From NCBI GenBank assembly GCA_964200075.2, contig CAXNAA020000283.1:1-23164 (forward strand): 23,164 nucleotides of DNA, in the 5' to 3' direction. Below, in pieces: positions 19,110-23,164 of the stretch. The DNA comes from Sphacelaria rigidula (lineage: Eukaryota; Phaeophyceae; Sphacelariales). A program made the position numbers and the translations under genes. The notes under the pieces were generated by a model. The model was not told the DNA's origin. It did not search any database and saw only the letters and a list, made by a program, of their open reading frames with translations. Position 1 is the first letter of the stretch, and each line of letters starts with the position of its first letter.

Positions 19110-19759
19110 TCCCCACGTGCTGCAAGCCTTGGCTTCCTTTTTTCCCCTCCTCTACTCCTCACGGAGAGTCTCTGCTGATGCATGCTACAGACGAATGATT
19201 TTCGAATCGCTCACCGCTTTGGATGCAATTTGAATGTCATCAAAGCCTCTCATCTCCTCGATGTGAGGGATCACATTTTTTACGACATCCATATTTTTGA
19301 AGAGAAAACAAGCCGAATACCGCAACCTTTCTTGCCTCCGGCGGCGCTCCCGCGAGGCCACCACCCGGAGGGAGCGTAGGGGCTCGCGGCTTCGCCGCTC
19401 GCTGCCGATGTTTATCCGGTTCATCGGCGAACCCGATAGACTGGAGAAACATCGATGTACCGGCCGCGCCGCCGAAGCCGCGAGCAGCGAGCCGCAAGCG
19501 GCCCCTCCCTGGTGAGGGGGCCTCGCGAGAGTGCCGCCGGAGGCGAGGAAACTTGCGTTGTTTGGCTTCTTTTTCCTTCAGAAATGTTGAAATTGCAGAA
19601 AATGTGACCCCTCACATTCAGGAGCTAAAGTCTTCGATGACATTCACATCCCATTTGAGCGGTGAGTGATTCGAGAATTATTCATCTGTAATATGCAGCA
19701 GAAGACTCTCCGTAAGGAGAGGAGGATGCAAACAAGCCAAGGCTGGCAGCACGCGGGGA
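19110..19759. repeat. Large inverted repeat (fold-back), arms about 305 bp, spacer about 33 bp
   Basis: Left arm 19110-19413 and right arm 19447-19759 are complementary at many ordered blocks: TCCCCRCGTGCTGC, AGCCTTGGCTT, ACGGAGAGTCT, GAATGTCATC, GTGAGGGRTCACATTTT, GCCTCCGGCGGC, CGCGAGGCC, GGCTCGC and GATGTTT. The centre (19360-19560) is GC-rich while the outer arms are A/T-rich. The plus and minus open frames across it are by-products of the symmetry. A transcript through it would form a very long hairpin. It sits near the middle of the hAT-like element. Confidence 0.8.
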
Positions 19760-20003
19760 TAAGGTATGCTAAATAAAAAGAAAAGTAGCCTTCATTTGTT
19801 ATTTGGGGGAGGTTCGAGGGTTCTCGTAAAAAAAAGGTCGTTAACATACTAAAACGCCGTAAACCAGTAGAAAAAACACGATTCATTTTTTTGTTCATTA
19901 TGCCGTAGCGAGGTCGCACACAAAATTTCAATACGCAAAGACCAAACGTGGGCCGATAAGTGGCCTGCAAAATACTGTTCCGAATTTTACCGACCCGGTT
20001 TTT

Positions 20004-20272
20004 AAATGGCTCATTCGCAATTCAATACTTGAAGTCGGATCCTACAATTTGGCACGGACAATCAATAGGGCATAGAGAAAAAGTAATGCGTGGACTCAAG
20101 GATTTTTTTTTTTAATTAGTTGGAGGCAATAATCAGTTTTCAGGTTTCAGTGAAACGCCGTTGAATAATGAAAAAAAAAACTTGAGGTCCACGCATGCCC
20201 TTTTTTTTTATGCCGTACCGATCGTCCATACCAAATTTGACGGCCCGACTCTGAGTGTCACATTGCAAATGG
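20004..20272. repeat. Second inverted repeat, arms about 105 bp, spacer about 55 bp
   Basis: Left arm 20004-20115 pairs with 20170-20272: outer blocks ATTCGCAATT/ATTTGCAATG, GTCGG, CAATTTGG/AAATTTGG and GGACRATC, then the inner ATGCGTGGA-CTCAAG, ending in a T run against an A run. A direct, diverged copy of part of the right arm (AAACGCCGT ... TTATGCCGTAGCGA) lies at about 19850-19940. Confidence 0.65.
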
Positions 20273-20567
20273 ACCCGCAAACTCCAAATCCTCTTCTAGG
20301 CTGGCCCCGGTCGTACCACGAAAACTGTCTGTACTTGTACTGCTGTCAGGTGCAGGCCCCACTTCTACTGCCATTTTGTTCGTACTAATGTGAGTATCTT
20401 CGTTATAAACTCATCATATTAAAATTGGTATAAACATAGCCGGTAACGGCCATAAACTTCAAATCAAGTGGATAAACTGGAGTCCTCATCACCCGTTCCA
20501 GTTAAACTCCAGTTGCACTTCAATCGCCAGTACAAACTGGTCCAGCTCACAGCCCTATAAAAAATAG

Positions 20568-21111
20568 TGTGTGCTAAATGAAAACAATACTGCACCGCAG
20601 AACCATGCGCCGATGGTGAAACTCGATGGCTACCCACCCACGACCACTCTCAATCAAGGCTCGCGTACTGGAAATGTACGCTTTGCAGCCATTAACCCTT
20701 CAGAGCCCCGTGTTATTTCTACAGGACTGCTTTGCTGACGTGTTTTTTCCCCCGGTGGTGCTTCACTTACCACTGAAGCAAAGGGTGGAGCGATCAAGTG
20801 GCCGGCGCCCTGTAACGGGCGATTGGTTTTTCGGTCGTGGAGAAAAAGCGTGCCGAGGGAAGAACAGGCCCCTCTACTGTCATCAAGGAAATACACAAAA
20901 AGAGACAAACTAGACATGGATTTCGTGTTTGCACGTCCTGGATCATTCTGGGGTCAGCATGGCTTGATGTTTGGCGAGAAAACGCGTTAAAACAATTGTG
21001 CGATGACTCACTATTTCGATTTCGAGTAGGGAAGCCCTGCGCAGAACCCCAGAAAACTACCCATCCCCTCCATAAATAAAACGTGCCCGCTGCCCCCACG
21101 TTAATACGCAG
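20568..21111. other. Gap without supported gene
   Basis: Overlapping short frames on both strands (20626-20913 plus, 20794-21099 minus) have no domains. A TTAACCCTTCAGAGCCCCG sequence at about 20694 resembles the start of a TTAACCCT-type transposon end, but no matching opposite end is in the window. Confidence 0.3.
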
Positions 21112-21217
21112 TTAACCCTTAGACCGCGAGATTAGTCTTTCTGGATCATGCATACTTTTTTTCACTTGAAATTGATGCCGATTCAACAGAGGACTAACCT
21201 CGCGGTCTAAGGGTTAA
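21112..21217. mobile_element. piggyBac-type MITE, 106 bp including TTAA ends
   Basis: Both ends read inward as TTAACCCTTAGACCGCGAG followed by RTTAGTC: a 26-bp inverted repeat (21112-21137 and 21192-21217) with one mismatch. TTAA is the target duplication of piggyBac elements and CCCT their usual terminal sequence. The interior is only about 54 bp. It has no coding capacity, and mobilisation would need a piggyBac-type transposase from elsewhere. Confidence 0.8.
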
Positions 21218-21785
21218 GAGATCAGGTGAACTGAGGGTGCGCGACAACTGCAATAAATGGAAATGGCAGAGGCTACCACTCTTTCTCAGCCCCTTCAGCG
21301 ATGGTTGGCAGCAGCGTGAAGTGACCGGGGGCAAAAACTGCCAGTAACTCCTGTACAAAAACTTATTACTATTAACAGTGCAAAAATGGATTCCGTTGGC
21401 GCATCTCGCGGCATATATAATGTCCGGTACTATGCTGCACTTGATGCTTGTGGTTGGCGATCAACCCCCACGACACGTCGTTGCTACGCTGACTACGAGC
21501 TGGGAGTCACGTAAGTCGGTAACAGGGTTTGATACAAGTGGGTATACAGTATATAGAATCATTCTCCTGTGCTGTGCCATGCCATGCGCTGCTGCGCTGT
21601 GCTCGATTATCACTGTGATGTACTGCTGTGTAGTACTAACTTTGACTGTACTGCTGCATTGTTGACTATGGCCGTTGGCGTACTCTGTGTGCGTGGGCTG
21701 GACTCTCATGACTTCGTGCGTGGTTGATTTTGATCAAGTACGTCATTCTCTGCACTGACGATCAACCAGCTCACGTAGAGCTCTG
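21218..21785. other. Gap without supported gene
   Basis: A 95-codon plus frame (21378-21665) is Cys/Leu/Val-rich because of a CTGTGCTGTGCC-like repetitive stretch. I see no convincing gene. Confidence 0.3.
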
Positions 21786-22765
21786 AGTCACCGTAATTGT
21801 GCGAGTCATCGCACATGCCGGAGTCATCGCACCCCTGTGCGTTAATTTTTCAAGTGCGAAATCATTTGAGTCATTTTCCGCACAGGTGTCGGAGCCATCG
21901 CACCTCTTTGCGATGACTCCGATATTGGTGCCACCTTCGAGCCTGAGGTTGAATGCTGCGGCGTGTGGCCCCAGGACAAAAAATCTGCCACAATCCGTTT
22001 GTCTCGCGGTTGCAACCGGGGCTCACCGCTGTTTGCATGAGGTGTAAATATATAAAACCTTTTTTTACTGTCGAGTTATTAATTTTAAACGGCGACCGCA
22101 CTCAAAAATAAAAAGGACCACACTACCGGACATTCACACCTCTCGGCTCTCGGGTGATTTTTGTCGGAATTCACCGCTTTTGCCCTATTGCGCCGCTTTT
22201 TTTCCGGTTGGGTGTCTGGGTGTCGTGTGTGCTCTGGATGCGATGCTGGTACGAACAGCAGGAAGGTTTCCCTTAGACTTACACACAGGTAGTACTTTGC
22301 CTATCAGTGTCTCCGCTAGGGGTTTGTGCTGAATCGCACATGGTGGAGTTATCGCACAGGGATGAGGTTCAAAAGGTGCGCCACCAGTACAGCAGTGGAC
22401 GGTGTGGTTTGCTCCGTATCGCACATGTCGGAGTTACCGCACAGGGGGTTTGCGTTCACACCACAGCATGGCAGGGTGTTTGATTTTGTCAGAATTGCAC
22501 ATGTCGGAGTCACCGCACAGGGGTGTGCGTTTACAACAGAGCATGGCAGGGTGTTTGATTTGTTCAGAATCGCACATGTCGAAATTATCGCACAGGGGTG
22601 TGCGTCAGAATGGGAAATCAAATGGTTTCGTTCATTTTCCGCACAGGGGTCGGAGTCATCGCACATGTCGGAGTCATCGCACCCCTGTGCGATAAAAATC
22701 AAAGATAGAAATCATTTTAAAATCGATCGCACAGGGGTGCGATGACTCGCACAATTACGGTAGTC
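21786..22765. mobile_element. 972-bp terminal-inverted-repeat element with AGTC flanks
   Basis: The element is 21790-22761. Its ends are perfect 25-bp inverted repeats starting ACCGTAATTGTGCGAGTC and then ATCGCAC (21790-21814 and 22737-22761). The direct repeat AGTC lies on both sides (21786-21789 and 22762-22765), suggesting a 4-bp target duplication. The interior is packed with the terminal motif GAGTCATCGCAC and its relatives CGCACATGTCGG and CGCACAGGGGTGCG in both orientations, plus hairpins (21889-21922; 22671-22693 with 22726-22748, 23 bp perfect). Open frames inside are by-products of the repeats; no transposase is present. The superfamily is unknown to me. Confidence 0.8.
22330..22620. 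repeat. Tandem repeats of about 76 bp inside the 972-bp element
   Basis: GCACATG-type cores lie at 22336, 22421, 22497 and 22572. The last three units share a GCATGGCAGGGTGTTTGATT block and the pair CGCACATGTCGG / CGCACAGGGG. The spacings are 85, 76 and 75 bp. Confidence 0.8.
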
Positions 22766-23164
22766 CCTACTCAGCTACCCGCACATATGGCTTGTTTCGA
22801 TGAGAATCCATCCGACATTTCTGGAGCTACGGCAATCCGCATCGGCGCCAGCGTTACGGCTGAAACTAGAACTGTCTTCTGTATGCGAAGATCAACTTAG
22901 GCATCTTAAACGTACTGCAACTAGTAGACAGTGTTGTTGTAACTGCGTTACCTTTGAACCCATGCGCATAAAAGGTTCCACGCGACCTCTCACGACTTCT
23001 TCAGCAGCTCGAAACTAGGGGTTGGTCGCCAAATCCCTGTGGTTCACAGTGTTTGCCACATATCTCGTTGCTCTTGCGTCAATGGGTTTCGAGGGAGAAC
23101 AAGGGTGTACTCATGATCATGCATGCCATAGTCATGAGACCATTGACCTCGCATCCCCACAAAG
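22766..23164. other. Right edge without supported gene
   Basis: A 72-codon plus frame (22800-23018) starts with ATG and has a Cys pair (CCCNCV) but no recognisable domain. It could be the start of a gene continuing outside the window or chance. Confidence 0.2.

Larger units (their letters stand above)
18247..20567. mobile_element. Composite hAT-like non-autonomous element with long subterminal repeats
   Basis: The termini (18255-about 18402 and about 20415-20557) are imperfect inverted repeats: TGGGGCTGTAAGCTAGACC versus TAGGGCTGTGAGCTGGACC. Each is followed by repeated CCAGTTTA or TAAACTGG motifs, the kind of subterminal array that hAT transposases bind. The interior is about 2.0 kb with no transposase-like frame and contains two fold-backs (listed separately). 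The direct repeat AAAAATAG at 18247-18254 and 20560-20567 is a likely 8-bp target duplication. Two extra bases lie between it and the right end, and the A run makes chance more likely, so I hold the duplication loosely. Confidence 0.65.

Noticed and set aside
18819-19515. Several 60-120 codon frames inside the fold-back
   Set aside because: They occur symmetrically on both strands, as expected from an inverted repeat, and carry no domain.
22326-22745. 139-codon plus and 117-codon minus frames
   Set aside because: Both lie wholly within tandem and inverted repeats of the 972-bp element and translate to repeated non-protein-like peptides.
21800-22760. CRISPR array in the repeated CGCAC region
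   Set aside because: Repeats are irregular, occur in both orientations, have no unique equal-length spacers and are bounded by terminal inverted repeats.

Overview
The window looks like repeat-rich nuclear DNA from a eukaryote. It has GT-AG introns, a tRNA-derived SINE family, a decayed LINE, several non-autonomous DNA transposons and a satellite, and few convincing genes. There is no operon-like packing and no bacterial or organellar gene set. The low-complexity Ser/Glu/Gly/Gln-rich exons and the C-terminal part of the LINE protein remind me of brown algal (stramenopile) genomes. That is recollection, not a search result, so the taxon stays open.

Layout. 1-2.0 kb holds one clear RCC1-type exon on the minus strand and a truncated, diverged copy of its 3' end with its splice donor. 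2274-2486 is a small hAT-like MITE with an exact 8-bp target duplication. 3038-3340 and 5636-5943 are two diverged copies of one tRNA-derived SINE, both on minus; the second abuts a disrupted minus-strand reading frame (5170-5635). 7.24-7.63 kb is a cluster of GACTCG/CGAGTC palindromic repeats. 8172-9408 is a tandem satellite of about 187 bp. 9694-10476 carries a phase-consistent three-exon model on minus. 10545-12035 is a LINE relic on plus with an internal deletion that joins its endonuclease to the tail of its reverse transcriptase.

12.35-16.88 kb holds the best protein-coding gene: a minus-strand, five-exon acidic/basic low-complexity protein of about 716 or more residues whose exon phases all agree. 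Its function is not established; the C-terminal part has only a weak resemblance to Ada3-type co-activator subunits. 17-18.25 kb has no convincing gene.

The right end is dominated by transposon-like structures. 18255-20557 is bounded by long imperfect inverted repeats made of CCAGTTTA-type motifs and contains two nested fold-backs (19110-19759 and 20004-20272). 21112-21217 is a piggyBac-type MITE with TTAA ends. 21790-22761 is a 972-bp element with perfect 25-bp terminal inverted repeats, AGTC flanks and many internal palindromic repeats. No intact transposase or reverse transcriptase is present, so every mobile element here would depend on enzymes encoded elsewhere.
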